Part shown: in pieces, positions 23,367 to 38,302 of the stretch | How positions within the stretch are numbered: the first letter of the stretch is position 1 | Layout: the number at the start of each line of letters is the position of its first letter | Source: Coenobita brevimanus | Taxonomy: Eukaryota > Arthropoda > Malacostraca > Decapoda > Coenobitidae | Length of the DNA: 64,000 nt | Direction: 5' to 3' | Assembly (NCBI GenBank): GCA_032717465.1 | Contig: CM064632.1 | Coordinates: 29,868,926-29,932,925, forward strand | Notes under the pieces: model-generated | Database searches by the model: none | What the model saw: the letters and a program-made list of their open reading frames with translations, nothing else | Told to the model about the DNA's origin: nothing | Translations under genes and position numbers: made by a program

Positions 23367-23993
23367 TGTTACGTGGGTGGCAATGACACGGCACGGCTCA
23401 CCCGACCACCTACAAGTGCCTGATCTTTACATGTAATGTCACCACCTTCACTAGCGATCTCGGAATGCTGTTGGGACAAAGACCGAACGACTGGACCATG
23501 CTGCAGCACACTTGCTATGTTGACAAGGGTTGTGGATCCAGGGCTTGAGGATTCGGACTCATTCGAATTCTAAACAGATTTGTAGTGGGAGATGGTGAAG
23601 AGGGAATGAGCAGAACTACCTTGGACTGTGAAGGGAGAGGGTGACGAGGGCTGGTCGGTGGTCGGCGGGGCCGGGTTGTGGTTTTACATCAATATATATA
23701 TTTATCTGTATTTGTGAGTGATATTATCTGCTGACCCATATAGCAGAACTTTTGTATATTTCTATGTTATGTTTATTATTCGGTATGTAGTGTGATTCAT
23801 GCTTTATTGTGGTAAATAGTGTTGGTGAAAGTAAATACAGGTTTTAGGGAATGAGGATTTTTAATGTAGCCTGAAGGAAAAGGAACACAAGGATTCCTAA
23901 CCAATGATTTGATACTAAATTTGTTTTGTGGGTTCTGTTACGCACCTTGTTCGGGATCAGCCGGTGTCTGCTCAGAACTAAAGCTACGTGACA
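23367..23993 (+). repeat. 5' LTR
   Basis: 627 bp, TG...CA ends. Contains a TATATATATTTAT word near 23692-23704 that could be a TATA box. Distinguished from the 3' LTR by CTGGACC, ATGTTGAC and a few indels; the left-arm 5' LTR shares those bases. Confidence 0.95.
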
Positions 23994-23997
23994 AAAT

Positions 23998-24015
23998 TGG
24001 GGGCCTGTCCGGGAT
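23998..24015 (+). promoter_or_regulatory. Primer-binding site, tRNA-Pro-like
   Basis: TGGGGGCCTGTCCGGGAT begins four bases after the LTR. It differs from the classic tRNA-Pro site only by a swapped CT/TC pair at positions 8-9, so the primer is probably a proline tRNA or close relative. The species' own tRNA sequence is not available here. Confidence 0.7.
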
Positions 24016-24109
24016 CCTTTTGCTCCTTTTGCTACTTTATTGCACTGTTTTAATTGTGTTGATCTAATGTGTATTAATATTTTAAAGAAGGTATTAGTAA
24101 CTCTTCAAA

Positions 24110-26369
24110 ATGATTTTTGATGCTGAGCAATTCCTCAGTCACCTACAGTGGAGATTTTAATTGATTTGAAGAAGGCAGACTTACTTAAAATTGCTGAAAA
24201 GTTGGATTTTAGTGTAAGGAAAAGTTGGTATAAATTTCAAATTAGGAATGAATTGATCAAGTATATGGTGGATGAAGAATTGCTCCATAAGGGTGCGTTG
24301 GAAAGGTTCCACCAAACGCTAAAGAATATGGTGCGAATTTGTTGCCATGAGAAGGATGATCAGTGGGATGAAATGATTCCATTATTGTTGTTTGCAGTCA
24401 GGGAATCGGTGCAGGATACACTGGGGTTTAGCCCGTTTGAGCTGGTGTTTGGGCATGAAGTGAGAGGTCCACTTAAGATGTTAAAAGAGAAATGGTTAAG
24501 TGATGATTCTGAAACTAATGTGTTAAAACATGTAATGAACTTTCGCATGAAACTCGACAGGATGTGTGAGCTGGCAAGAGCGAACCTCTGTGACTCCCAG
24601 AGACGGATGAAAACGTGGTACGACAAAGATGCTCAGTCACGAACATTTTCACCTGGTGATAAGGTACTCGTCTTCCTGCCCGTCCCTGGGCAGTCACTGA
24701 AGGCACGCTATTTCGGACCCTATGTGATTGAGAAAAAGCTAAGTGATCTCAATTATGTTGTTAAAACTCCGGATAAACGTAAAGAGTCAAGGCTTTGTCA
24801 TATCAACCAGATAAAGAAATATATAGAACGTAGAGGTGAAGAGCCTGTTGAAAACTGTAAAGATGTAATCATGCTTCATGATGTAAGGGATGTGACTGAT
24901 GATGGAGATGAGAAAGATGATCCTCTAGCTAATGTACCTCACTCCAAGTTAGTTAATTCAGACATACTAAATAATCTACAAGAAAAACTTGGACACTTGG
25001 ATTTAACTAAACAGCAGCAGCTGGCTACATTAATATCAGACTTTGCTTGCCTGTTTTCTGATGTTCCAGGTCACACAAATTTAATTTATGATATTGATGT
25101 TGGCAAAAATAGTCCTGTGAAGCAGCATCCGTACAGAATTAATCCTACTAAGCATAATCAGTTAAGGGATGAAGTCCAGTACATGTTAGAAAACGGGATT
25201 ATAGAGCAAAGTGTAAGTGGTTGGAGTTCACCATGTATACTGGTACCTAAGTCTGATGGTGGGATTAGGTTCTGCACGGATTTCAGGAGAATGAATACTT
25301 TGACTAGAGATGATTCATATCCCATACCACGTATTGATGACTGTATTGACCAAGTTGGCAAGGCAAGGTATGTAACTAAGGTGGACCTGCTGAAGGGCTA
25401 TTGGCAGATTCCCCTGACAGAAAGGGCAAGAGAAATATCTGCGTTTGTGACTCCAGATGGACTCTTTCAGTATTGTGTAATGCCTTTTGGTTTGAAAACC
25501 GCGCCTGCCACCTTCCAGCGTCTAATTAATGGTCTAACGTCGGGGTTAGATGGATGTAGAGCATATCTGGATGATATAATAATCTACAGCGAGACCTGGG
25601 ATGATCACCTGGGTGAGGCTGCAGGCGCTGTTTGAGAGGCTCAAGGAAGCAAACCTAACGGTAAACCTTGCAAAGAGTGACTTTGCCCATGCGCGGGTCA
25701 CCTACCTGGGATATATGGTGGGTCAAGGTCAAGTAATTCCTCTAAATTGCAAGATTGATGCCATTGACAAGTTTCCAGTACCAAAGTCGAAGAGAGAGGT
25801 GATGAGGTTTCTTGGCATGGCTGGTTATTACAGAAGATTTGTTAAGAATTTTTCAGATGTAGTTGCTCCATTAACTGATTTATTAAGGAAAAATGTAAAG
25901 TTCATTTGGTCAGAATCTTGTGAAAAGTCATTCAAGACAATCAAAGCTATGCTGGTATCCTCACCCATTCTTAGCTCTCCTGATTTTGATAAGGGATTTA
26001 TACTTTATGTTGATGCCAGTGATGCTGGTGCAGGAGCAGTGTTATGTCAGATAGACAGCAGGGGTATTGATCACCCAGTGTGTTATTTCTCTAAGAAATT
26101 CAATAAGCACCAGAAAAAATTATTCTACAATAGAGAAAGAGGCATTAGCTCTGATGCTAGCCCTGAGACACTTTGAAGTCTACTTATATCCTGCTCGAGA
26201 ACCTGTGAAGATCTATACTGACCATAATCCTTTAACTTTCATAGCAAAGATGAGTGGGAAGAACCAAAGGATTTTAAGATGAAGTTTAGAAATGCAAAAG
26301 TACAATTTGGATATTAACCACATAAAAGGAAAAGAAAATATCCTGGCTGATGTTTTGTCCAGAGGATAG
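24110..26369 (+). pseudogene. Gypsy gag-fragment / integrase C-terminus / RT / RNase H remnant (right arm)
   Basis: A start at 24110 opens a gag N-terminus (DAEQFLSHLQ); a missing base near 24147 shifts frame relative to the left copy. From 24148 a 495-codon frame joins about 46 gag residues directly to the integrase end: GALERFHQTLK, carrying the catalytic Glu, then the GPY/F-type module RYFGPYVIEKKLSDLN (about residue 185) and HINQIKKYIE. RT follows from about residue 320 (CTDFRRMN, LLKGYWQIPL, MPFGLKTAPATFQ) to YLDD at about 472. One extra G near 25612 breaks the frame; RT thumb and RNase H (VDASDAGAGAV, YTDHNPLTF) continue at 25601-26282 with another shift near 26120. A TGA replaces Trp at 26280-26282, and the last residues VLSRG end at 26369. 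Confidence 0.9.
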
Positions 26370-26626
26370 GTCAGATAATGATTGAAAACAGATTGTAAAT
26401 AACTAAAATATATAGGTATCAATATTACTGTTATCTATGTAAAGATTTCCTCTTCAGTTGACCACCTAATGTTGCCCAGTACCTCTTCTAAGATAATGTG
26501 TGTGCTTAGTTTCCTGGTGATGAAATATATAACAAGCATATAAGAATATGTGCCGTGAAATAATAGGATCTATGGCTTTTGGTAAAAAAAAAAAAAAAAA
26601 AAAAGTTAATACATTTTTTTTCTTTT

Positions 26627-26637
26627 AAGGAGGGAGG
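26627..26637 (+). promoter_or_regulatory. Polypurine tract
   Basis: AAGGAGGGAGG immediately precedes the 3' LTR, the position used to prime plus-strand synthesis in LTR elements. Confidence 0.8.
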
Positions 26638-27372
<735 letters not shown>

Positions 27373-28330
27373 ATGGGTATATGGAAGAACAGGAGGTGAG
27401 TGAACTAGAGAAAAAAGTAGAGAACAAAGAAGCGAGAAGAAATAGGAAAGAATCAAGCTGGCAAGCATGTGATATCCAAGAGCATGAAAACCAGAAGGGA
27501 CAAAACGAGGCAAAGAAAAAGAAAAGTAAAACACAAGACAGAATATAAAAGGGCATCAGAAGAGAAGTCATAAAGCAGAAATAATAAAGTACTGAAAGGA
27601 ATGAACAAGGTACAGAAGACAGAAAGCAGACAACTAAAAACATCAGGCTGACATAAGTAGCCCCCGAACAGAAGACAGTGAATAAAGTAGATCGAGGTAC
27701 AAATTAAGTGAGAATGCAGAGGCAAAACGCAGGAGAACAGCATGAAAACAGACGACAGAAACCAGTGGAGAATTAAGACTCCAGCAGGCAAAAAGCAGAA
27801 GCAGAGGAGGAAGGGCAAGGCAGAAGCAGAGGAGCCAAAATAGTGAAAATACAGGAGAAAACAGACAGCAGATTCTTGTATAAGACAGAAAACACAAACA
27901 TCCAAATAACAGACAACAGAAACCACAGGAGAAAAACCACAATCCAGCCGGCAAAAAGGGGAAGAAGCGGTAGATGGATAGCAAGGCAGGAGTCAAGAAA
28001 TCAGGAAAATGAGAAAAGGACAGAGAAAACAAAGAAGAGATGCCAGAAAAGTAATAAGTAGAATAAGCAGACGAGCTTGCAGGATGCAAAGAAAAGAAGC
28101 TACATGACAAAGAGAAGAGACAGAGGATGAAACACAAAGCAGAGAGAAGCCAGAAAGTAGGAAACAACTACCAGCAGACTAATGGAAAAGCCTTGCACAC
28201 GAGTGACGCCCAAGAGTAAAAAGAAGAAATTGCTAAAAGGGATAATCGAGGTAAGTGAGAAGGGGAGAGCGGCAACAGCTGAATGGCGTCCCTGGGTAAT
28301 CATTAAAAAGAGGAGGCACCTAACCTTTTA
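27373..28330 (-). repeat. Purine-rich degenerate region (right arm)
   Basis: Reverse complement of 9760-10720; nearly identical to it. No gene. Confidence 0.6.
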
Positions 28331-28586
28331 CACAATAATTCTGCTCGACCCCCAGAGACATCACCACCATCTCTGCTCACACCTTCCCCTCATCCTCTCT
28401 CCTTTAAACCCTTCAGGCGGCAGAGTAAAATCGTATAGTAATAGAAGAAATGACATCTATATATTCGATGATTATGATGAATTTTGGAAGGTATTAATGA
28501 CATTACCACACTACATCATTCAGCTTACCAGAACCCAAAATAATAAAGGAGTTTGACGAGAATGTATTCAGCCCTTCCAAGTCGAT

Positions 28587-29200
28587 TTTTTTCTTTGTAT
28601 GCAAGAAAGAAGGAACCAAAGGCCGGAGCCCGCAAACCGTTCCTTCCAAGAAAAAACAAAAACAATACAAAAGAAAGCCAAATACAAGGTCCGATCATTT
28701 CGAGTTGCCTGGACACACTGCGTTTGAAAGCCTGGAGATCATAGGAAGTAGGAAATACAGACAGAGGGAGACAGTTCCAGAGTTGACCTTTAAATGAAGG
28801 ACTGGGAGTAACGGTTAACTCTTGCATTAGAGAGTTGGACAGAAAAGGGATGAGAGTTCGTTGCTAGACGAGTGCTACGCACCCGTCGTAGAGGTGGAGG
28901 AATGCAAGCAGACAGTTCAGAGGAGCAGTGACCATTGAAGTAACGATAGAAAAGAGATAAAGATGCAACAGTGCGGCGAAGAGACAGAGGTTGAAGGGAG
29001 TCAGTAAAAGGAGGAGAATTAATGAGACGAAAAGCCTTTGACTCCACCCTATTGAGAAGAGCTGTATGTGGGGGGCCTCCCCACACATGAGAGCTTTACT
29101 CTAAACAGGGGCGAATAAAACCCGCGTATAGAGTCAACAACTGTGCAGGGGTAAAGAAGGTACGGAGTCGGCTTAGCACACCCAATCTCTTGGAAGCAGA
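28587..29200 (-). pseudogene. LINE reverse transcriptase C-terminal fragment and 3' end (right arm)
   Basis: Partner of 8887-9500 and shares its lesions: the stop replacing Tyr (about 29096-29098) and the frame break before GQLWNCLPLS. One visible amino-acid difference in an overlapping frame (Ser to Pro near 29160) reflects a single base change. The shared lesions show the LINE was already dead before the arms diverged. Confidence 0.8.
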
Positions 29201-29899
29201 TTAATCTCCCTAATGCACAAAATTGTATTAAGGTCGGAAATACAGTAAAGTACACGCCACCCAGCTTTTTATACATTAACTCTACTCCCACCATTGAGAT
29301 ATCATGGACTCTTCTGCCCACGTCTTCCCTTCAAGCTCTCTCCCTTAACTTTCTTGAACATTCTCAATCATCAGAATAATACAGCCTGAAAAGACCAAGA
29401 AAAATAAAAACAAGTACACTACACATGGGCAGCCTAATCCATAGCAGATGCTTGAATGAAACATGGAGTATCACTGTGAGCATAAACAATACCATAGTTA
29501 GCCCTCACATGTTTCCACAGCAATACAATAGTCAATCATAAACTCGCTCCAGGACGCTCCCGGTTACTAGGCAATGCTTTCTATTAGGGTTATTTCCTCA
29601 TCCTTTTCCTCCTCATCCTAGAAAAAAAACACACTCTGCCCAATCTCCTGAGAGGGAAAAATACATCACGGTCTTTCCCACACTATATGTCCGCCTCTTT
29701 AGACAGCAACATTACAACTGCTATTTTTCCCATTTAGTGAAGCTACCAACAGACGATTTTATCATCAGTATTTAGGACAAACCTCTGTATTAACATCTTT
29801 ATATAACGTTAAACATAAAAAAAAAAAAAAAAAAAGTGTTCCTACCCGTACTTTGATATCCGGAAATACCAACAATTATGTAATGATGGCCTCTAGCTA
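29201..29899. other. Non-coding (right arm)
   Basis: Partner of 8188-8886. Poly-A at 29818-29835. A family 1 word at about 29750 (CAACAGACGATTTTATCATC). No gene. Confidence 0.4.
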
Positions 29900-30081
29900 T
29901 TATTATCCTTTGACATGAACTTGACCCAGATTTTTGTCCATTTCACGAAGCTTTGTGGCAGAAAAAAGATAATACTTTGGCTCGACATCCCTTCCATAAC
30001 ACGTGTTGGTGACTAGTATCATACTCTAGCGTGATCCTATCGCCAAAACTCAGCATTCACGATGGCCAAGTTAGAGTAAAA
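29900..30081. repeat. Foldback repeat, family 3 (right arm)
   Basis: Partner of 8006-8187. Confidence 0.7.
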
Positions 30082-30477
30082 ATAAAATCCCATGCCATTT
30101 TCTTCAATTTAATGCAGAATCTTTCCACTGGAGATGTTGGTAAATGGTATATCTAACCCATCCAATTCAACCGTCTTTCCTGAGTTGAGTGGAATCGTCT
30201 TTAGCTAGTTAAAACACAGTAATGTAAATGTCACCCAGCATTTTACATACAGTATTAATTCTTATCGGGGCCTGTAGACATCAGAGGTGGGATACGTGAA
30301 CATAATTATTTAGAATCTGTTTTCTGACGTAACTTTGATTTCTTTTTTTCAGGTAGAACTGGAGACATGGCAAGACTGGCTATTTCTTTCCGTGTCCTTC
30401 CTGCAGAAGCAATTACAACCTATGGCAATTTTTCCTCCCGTAACTAAGATTTGCTTTTCGTAAGATTAATTCATGAC

Positions 30478-30724
30478 TTGGGCTCGTATTCTCGGCGGTT
30501 AAAGAAGCTCCCTAACACCTCTTCCTTACCGATTTATTTTACTTCCTCCTTACCAATTTAGTTTTGGATACGGCTAGGTACTATCATTTTGTACGGTATT
30601 TATGCAGAGTATGGTGATACTGGAATAATTTAAGCAACACAGATGAGGACGGCAAGGTGTAATAAGTAAAATAAATCGCTAAGGAAAAGGTCCTAAGGAG
30701 CTTCCATAACCAACGAGAACAGGG
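30478..30724. repeat. Foldback repeat, family 2 (right arm)
   Basis: Partner of 7366-7612; begins GGCTCGTATTCTCGGCGGTT. Confidence 0.8.
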
Positions 30725-30909
30725 GTCTTGGAAGCATTCTGCACTCTCCTTTCTTTGACTTCCCTGCGAAAACGAAGCTAAATTACGACAGGGAGAGGAT
30801 CGCAGATTTGTCTGAGTATCCCACCCCACTGTCCATTCTGTTCGCCTTTTCCATCCACATCCTCTCCCTTGATGCCTTTTGCCCAAGTACCGTACGTCAG
30901 CTTTTTCAT

Positions 30910-31059
30910 ATTATTCTTGGCATTCTCAGACGGTTTTATTTACCTTAAGGAAGGTTTTGGAATTGTGGGGAGGGGTAAATACAGCCGAAATAAACTTGTT
31001 CAGGGCTAGAATGGCTGAACCACTGAATAAAATCGTCTGATGGTAATAAGATCAACAAG
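30910..31059. repeat. Foldback repeat, family 1 (right arm)
   Basis: Partner of 7031-7180. Confidence 0.8.
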
Positions 31060-31123
31060 AAGATACGTCGTTGGAGTGAAATGGTTTAGCCCTTCAGGCG
31101 CTGGATGAAACCGTCAGAGATCA

Positions 31124-31125
<2 letters not shown>

Positions 31126-31191
<66 letters not shown>
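31126..31191. repeat. (AC)n microsatellite (right arm)
   Basis: Partner of 6899-6963, nearly the same length. Confidence 0.97.
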
Positions 31192-31193
<2 letters not shown>

Positions 31194-31571
31194 GGTCTCT
31201 TCTCCCCACGTTTTCTTTTACTTTCCTCTGCTTTAAACCATCAGGAGTCTGTGTAAACTCATCTGGAGATAGCAAATGTAATCAAGAAAAAAAAATCAGG
31301 GTCTCACCTACTATGTTCCCTCCAAGTTCCTTCTTTTTAAACCCCTTCACAGGGTGGTATAGAATCGTCTGGCGTTAGCAAGAATGATGTAAAATATAAC
31401 ATCTTCTCAGTACGATGATGCATTCTGTTGTTACTCGAAAATAAAGTCGCCCGGAGAGAACAAGAAAAAAATATGTCAATTCACCCTTCTTCCCTTCATG
31501 ATCTCCTTTAAGTCCTCCTGTCAGCAGAATAAAAATAACTGAAGATATAAAAGTGAAATAAAATGACCTGC

Positions 31572-31701
31572 ATTTCCAGGTACAAGACGATTTCACTCAA
31601 CGTACGGGAAACGTCTCGTTGGGATGGTGTTAATGGAGACTATACCATAACCCCCTCCAGTTCCAAAAGTCTTCTTAAACTGAATGAAATCGTCTGGAAA
31701 T
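31572..31701. repeat. Foldback repeat, family 1 (right arm)
   Basis: Partner of 6391-6520. Confidence 0.8.
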
Positions 31702-31732
31702 AGTATTTTATATACAAATTATGCCACAGCCC

Positions 31733-32398
31733 CCTTCTGCATACGCCTTCCCTTCATGCATCCCCTTTAAACCCCTATGCCTTCCTTCATGCATCCCCTT
31801 TAAACCCCTATGCCTTCCCTTCATGCCCTCTCCTTTAAACCCCTATGCCTTCCCTTCATGCTCTCTCTTTAAACCCCTATACCCTTCCTTCATGCCCTCT
31901 CTTTAAACCCCTTTGCCGTCCCCTCATGCCCCTTCATTTAAACCCCTATGCCTTCACTTTATGCTCTCCCCTTTAAAGCCCTATGCCTTCCCTTCATGCC
32001 CTCTCCTTTAAACCCCTACGTATTCCCTTCATTCCTCCTCCTTTAAACCCCTGTGCCTTCCCTTCATGCCCCTCCCATCTAAACCCCACTGCCTTCCCTT
32101 CAAGCCCTCTCGTTTAAAAACCTACGCCTTCCCTTCATGCCCTCTCTTGAAACCCCTGTGCCTTCCCTTCATGCCCTCTCTTTAAACCCCTATGTCTTCC
32201 CTTCATTCCCTCTCTTTAAACCCCTATGTCTTCCCTTCATTCCCCTCCTTTAAACCCTTATATGCCTTCCCTTTAAACCCCTATGCCTTCCCTTTAAACC
32301 CCTATGCTCTCCCCTTTAAACCCCTATGCTCTCCCTTTTAAACCCCTTGTCCACTCCTTTAAACCTCTATGCCTTCCCGTCATGCCCTATGAACCTTC
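31733..32398. repeat. 35-bp minisatellite (right arm)
   Basis: Partner of 5695-6360. Copy number looks the same, in contrast to the neighbouring dinucleotide arrays. Confidence 0.92.
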
Positions 32399-32504
32399 AG
32401 GCGGGTGGACATTTACTCACACCCACTGCAGGTATGAAAATCAACAACTCAATCGCCAGGTGTCCAGGTAAGTTTTTCCAGATGATCAAATCTTGTTTGG
32501 GTTT

Positions 32505-32642
32505 GTTCCTGCTACCTTCAGACGAGTTTATTCTGCTTAAGGTGGACTTCTAGGGATAAGAGGATTAACTACATCTCTATTAAACCTCTCAAGTTCTAAA
32601 AGTTTCTTCTGAACCAAAATCGCTTAAAGATGGTAAGAATGA
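32505..32642. repeat. Foldback repeat, family 1 (right arm)
   Basis: Partner of 5451-5588. Confidence 0.75.
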
Positions 32643-32747
32643 ACTACGCAAGATGTCAGTAAATAAGAAAGCAATGAAAAGGCTAGGTGGCTAAGATTGA
32701 GTAGTCTACTAAAGCTATACGTAAAACAGCATATTTCCTCGTTAAAA

Positions 32748-33055
32748 CACAGCACAGTCCTAGGTACGAACATGAACATCAGCACAGCAAGTCCTAGGTA
32801 CAAATATAAAAATTAACATAGCACAGTCCTAGGTACGAATATAAACATCAACACAGCACAGTCCAAGGTACGAATATAAACATCAACACAGCACAGTTCT
32901 CGGTACGAATATAAACATCAACACAGCACAGTCCTTGGTACGAATATAAACATCAACACAGCAGTTTTAGGTACAAATATAAACACCAACACAGGACAAT
33001 CCAAGGTACGAATATATACATCAACACAACACAGTCCAAGGTATGAATATAAAAA
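32748..33055. repeat. 35-bp minisatellite, GGTACGAA type (right arm)
   Basis: Partner of 5038-5345. Confidence 0.9.
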
Positions 33056-33102
33056 TCAGCAACTACGAGTCCTTTTCAGCCTTTCAGTACTATTAAATCT
33101 AG

Positions 33103-33319
33103 GGTCCGTATTCTCGTATGTTCAGGAAGCTCCCTAACACCTTTTCCGAAGCGATTTTTGTTTATTTAACCTTAGTATTCTCTTCTGTTACATAAGACCT
33201 TCCGTTATCGACATACTATGCATAAATATCATACACAAGAAGAGTAACCACCACTACTCAAAAATAAATAGCAAACGAAGATGCGTTAGGGAACTTCCTT
33301 AACTGCCGAGAAGACGAAC
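33103..33319. repeat. Foldback repeat, family 2 (right arm)
   Basis: Partner of 4773-4989. Confidence 0.7.
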
Positions 33320-33781
33320 CTTGGACTGGTTTATCCCTGCTAACTCTGGGCAATCTGCCACAGTTTAGGAGAGACGTCTGGTGGGGATGGGGTTAATGAA
33401 GGCTGAATCAAAGCCCTCTAACTCGAAAAGTCTCCCTTACTTTCTATTTAGTTAAGAGGAAAAGTCGAATGGTGAAGAGTAAATACTAAATCCACATGCT
33501 AAACAATCTGTGCATTTCCTGGTTAACACAGCACAATGCCACGTATGAATATTAACATCATAAGCTGCCAGGTGTCCATTTAACACAGACATCAAACACA
33601 ACGGCTAAAATACAACGCTGGTTTATACGATTTAACTCCTGACTTTTCTTCATGCAAATAAATCATGAGGTACGTACTCTATTATTCAAAAGTCTGGTCA
33701 GCTATTTTCTGTTTCTATTTGGAATACCCTTTTCCCTAAATATATTTCACTTTTTAAACAAGTTCAGTAACTGCATTTAAC

Positions 33782-33901
33782 TCTTGCAACTACCAGACTT
33801 TTTTTAAATTAAGAACCTCTACTAATGAAGGTGCTGATGAAGCTTAATCTAACCTTTCAAGTTAACACGCTGAATAAAATAGCTTGGTAATAGCAGGAAT
33901 A
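33782..33901. repeat. Foldback repeat, family 1 (right arm)
   Basis: Partner of 4191-4310. Confidence 0.5.
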
Positions 33902-33959
33902 AATTTAAAAACTATGTCCTTGTTTTGAAGTGATTAAACTCAACTATGAACAAGTGCTC

Positions 33960-34915
33960 TCTCTCTCTCTCTTTCTCAGGCATACACCTTCTTCCATAGA
34001 AATTTCACTTTTCTATCATAAATCACCTTCCTCCACATCCTAACCTTTTCCTCTCCAACCATCCTCACCACCCATCTCTCGTTCTCGCTTTCCTCTACTC
34101 CCTCCCTTTCCCTCCCCTACCATCCTCATATTTCTGTCCTACTGTACATCTCCCTCCTTCATCCTCCCACTGCTCCTTCTCTCACCACCCCAACACTTAC
34201 ACCCACTCTCTTTTACCACCCTCTCTTTCCTCCTTACCATACTCTTTTTCACTCCTACGTCACCCGCACTCAGCTCCGTAAAAGCTACACCCATTTTCTT
34301 CTACCACTCCTTTCCTTCCTCTCTACATCTTTCACATTCCTTTCCTTCTTCCAGTACTTTTCTCTCGTACTCCCTCTCACTTTCCTCCCCTCCCACCCTC
34401 ATTTTACTGTCCTACTTTCCCTCACCTTCCTCTCCTATCCCCTCACTTTCCTCTCTATCTCCCACCCACTCTTCGCAATCTTCTCGTAACCCCTCACCAT
34501 CACAATCTTTCTCACTTTCCTCTTTTCTCCTCTTCCAATTATCTCACCCCGCCACTTTCTTCTCCCACCCCCATCATTATCCTCTGCTACTTCCTCATTT
34601 TCCTCTCACTGCCCATATCACTTTCCTCCCCTATTCCCTTCACTCTCCTCGTTACCCTCTCTCACTTTCCTCTCCTACCACTCATCTTCCTCTCCAATCA
34701 CCGCCCACTTCTGTCCCCTTCCTCTCTTCACCTACCCCTAACACCTTCCTCTCCTGCCCCCCCCCCCTTACTTCCATTTCCTACCCCATCCTCACTCACC
34801 CCCACTCCCACACCCAAACACTCCATTCACCCCTCTATTACCAACACCTTAACGCTTTTCTCCTCAAATTCCACTCCTGCCACTTCCACCTTCACTCCTC
34901 ATATGTTATCCTCGC
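33960..34915 (-). repeat. Pyrimidine-rich tract (right arm)
   Basis: Partner of 3180-4130, here with C and T on the plus strand. Confidence 0.7.
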
Positions 34916-35382
34916 CCAGCATCGACACGCGCACCACAGATTCATATACTAACTTCTCAACAGAAACAGCCGACAGTGACAAAATTATGGAAACATGTAA
35001 ACTTCTAAGATAAGAATTAAAACATTATAGGTCTCAACTAACAATGTTGTTTATTTCCAAGTCGACACAAAGACGATTAGAGATAACAATATTCTTACAA
35101 CATTCTGCAGATGTGTGGACACCGTTTTTTAGAACTGAAGATTAAATATATATACAGTATTTACGCTTCCGTCTTTCAAATAACAATTGTAATATTTTCT
35201 CCAATAACTATTTTTTTTTTCTGTATTCTACTTGCCGGCGATTATGCCGGAGTGAGTGGTGAGAATCCTCTTTTCTTTTCGTTCATTTTCTTACGCAGGG
35301 TGGTTGGATCGTTATGTACCTGTAATTAGTCTTACCCAACAGCATAGCCTCGTTCTGGGCAAACAGGCCTAAGTACTAAGTG
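34916..35382. other. Non-coding (right arm)
   Basis: Partner of 2721-3180; no feature seen. Confidence 0.3.
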
Positions 35383-36098
35383 GATGTGATGTGCCCTACA
35401 CACACATCACATCCACACTCCAAACCCACACCACATCCACATTTCAATACCCACATTGCTACATCCCCATCACATCCACGCCTCTACATCATCACTCTTG
35501 CACCAACATAACCCCTACACCCGTGCACCCACAATACACCCACAACTACACCCACACGGGCCACACCCCTATACTCATACCCACACCCACACACCCCTAC
35601 ACTCACACCTACACCCACACCCCTACACTCACATCTACACCCACACCCCTACACTCACACCTACACCCACATCCACACCCCTATACTCACACCCACACCC
35701 ACCCCTACACCCACACCTACACCCACACCTACACCAACACCCCTACACTCACACCCACACCCCTACTCCCACACCCCTACACCCACATCCCTACACTCAC
35801 ACCCACCCACACCTACACCCACACCCCTGCACACACCCCCACACCCCTACACCCACACCTACACTCACACCCCTACACTTACACCTACACCCCTACACTC
35901 ACACCTACACCCACATCCCTACACTCACACCTACACCCACACCCCTACACTCACACCTCTCTTTCTCTACACACATTTTCTTCTACCACTCCTTTCCTTC
36001 CTCTCTACATCACCTACCCCCACACCCCAACACCCACACCCCTACACCCACACCCCTACACTCACACCCACACCCAGACCACTCCCCACCCACGTGCC
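35383..36098. repeat. CACACCCCTACA-type minisatellite (right arm)
   Basis: Partner of 1985-2720. About 30 bp shorter than the left array by paired anchors, so unit number differs between the copies. Confidence 0.9.
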
Positions 36099-36282
36099 GC
36101 CACCACCACCCTACCCCCTTCATCCCAGGCCGCACCATTCAATTACTGTTCTAAATGAAGAGGAAACGAAGCCTAACACGTCGCTATCGCCACTGCCACA
36201 CCCAGTCCTCCCACACCACTGTTACTACCATGACGCTGCTTTCACTGTTCCTGGTATCAAAACTACCGTAACAATATCGCCA

Positions 36283-36381
36283 TCATCATCATCATCATCG
36301 CAGTCAGCACCCATACCAGCACTTACGATAACAATCATCGTCATCATCATAATCTGCACCCATACTGACAACAATGACTGC

Positions 36382-36439
<58 letters not shown>

Positions 36440-36579
36440 GTAGTCTGCACCCATACCAACAACAATGACAGTTATTCATCATCACCAAAATCTGCGCCCA
36501 TACAACAACAATGACTGCAATCATCATCGTCATTATCATCATCATCATCATCTGCACCCATACGAATAGCAATGACTGC

Positions 36580-36610
<31 letters not shown>

Positions 36611-36685
36611 TGCACTCATACCAACAACAATTACTACAATCATCATCATCATCATCTGCTGCTGCTGCTGCTGCTGCTGTGGTGA
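36283..36685. repeat. ATC/CTG trinucleotide array (right arm)
   Basis: Partner of 1403-1800, with a different number of ATC and CTG units in individual blocks. Confidence 0.9.
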
Positions 36686-37647
<962 letters not shown>

Positions 37648-38302
37648 CCAATCTATCCATCTGCATAACATCTATCCGCAACTGTGTGTGTGTGTGTGTA
37701 ACACTAAAGTTATTCTACATGAACAAATGGTAGGCAGCAGGTCATAAAAAAAAAGTGGAATTTTAACACACACACACACACACACAGGCAACGTCATTAC
37801 CCAAGCCACTCAGCACTTACAGTAGGTGTAGTGGGTCTGCCGCGTTGACACACACCACCAAGGAAGGTATTCTCGTAGGGTAAGGAGGCTCCCTATTACC
37901 TAGTTCTTACCTATTTGTTTCTGCCTTTAGTGCATTAATATTTCCTTGTGATTTTATGAATCTGGTGCATTAAACTTTCTTGTATTTCATTTATCTTTGT
38001 TAGTCCATAAAGGAAAAAAAAACAGGAGAATAATAACCTGTAACATGCAAAATACAAGACAAACAACACAGAAGAATAGTAACGTGTAACATGCCAAAAA
38101 AAAAAAGACTTAATAACACAAGAGGACGTTAATGTATAACATGCAAAATAATTCGTTACAAAAGAGATTCTGTAGTACGTCTCCTTAACTATATATAATT
38201 TTATTTATACTGTTTTGCATTCAACTTATAGATTATTAATAGACATAATTTGCATAAACATAAAAAAAGATGAGAAAGCCAAAGTTGCCTTAGCCGACTA
38301 TA

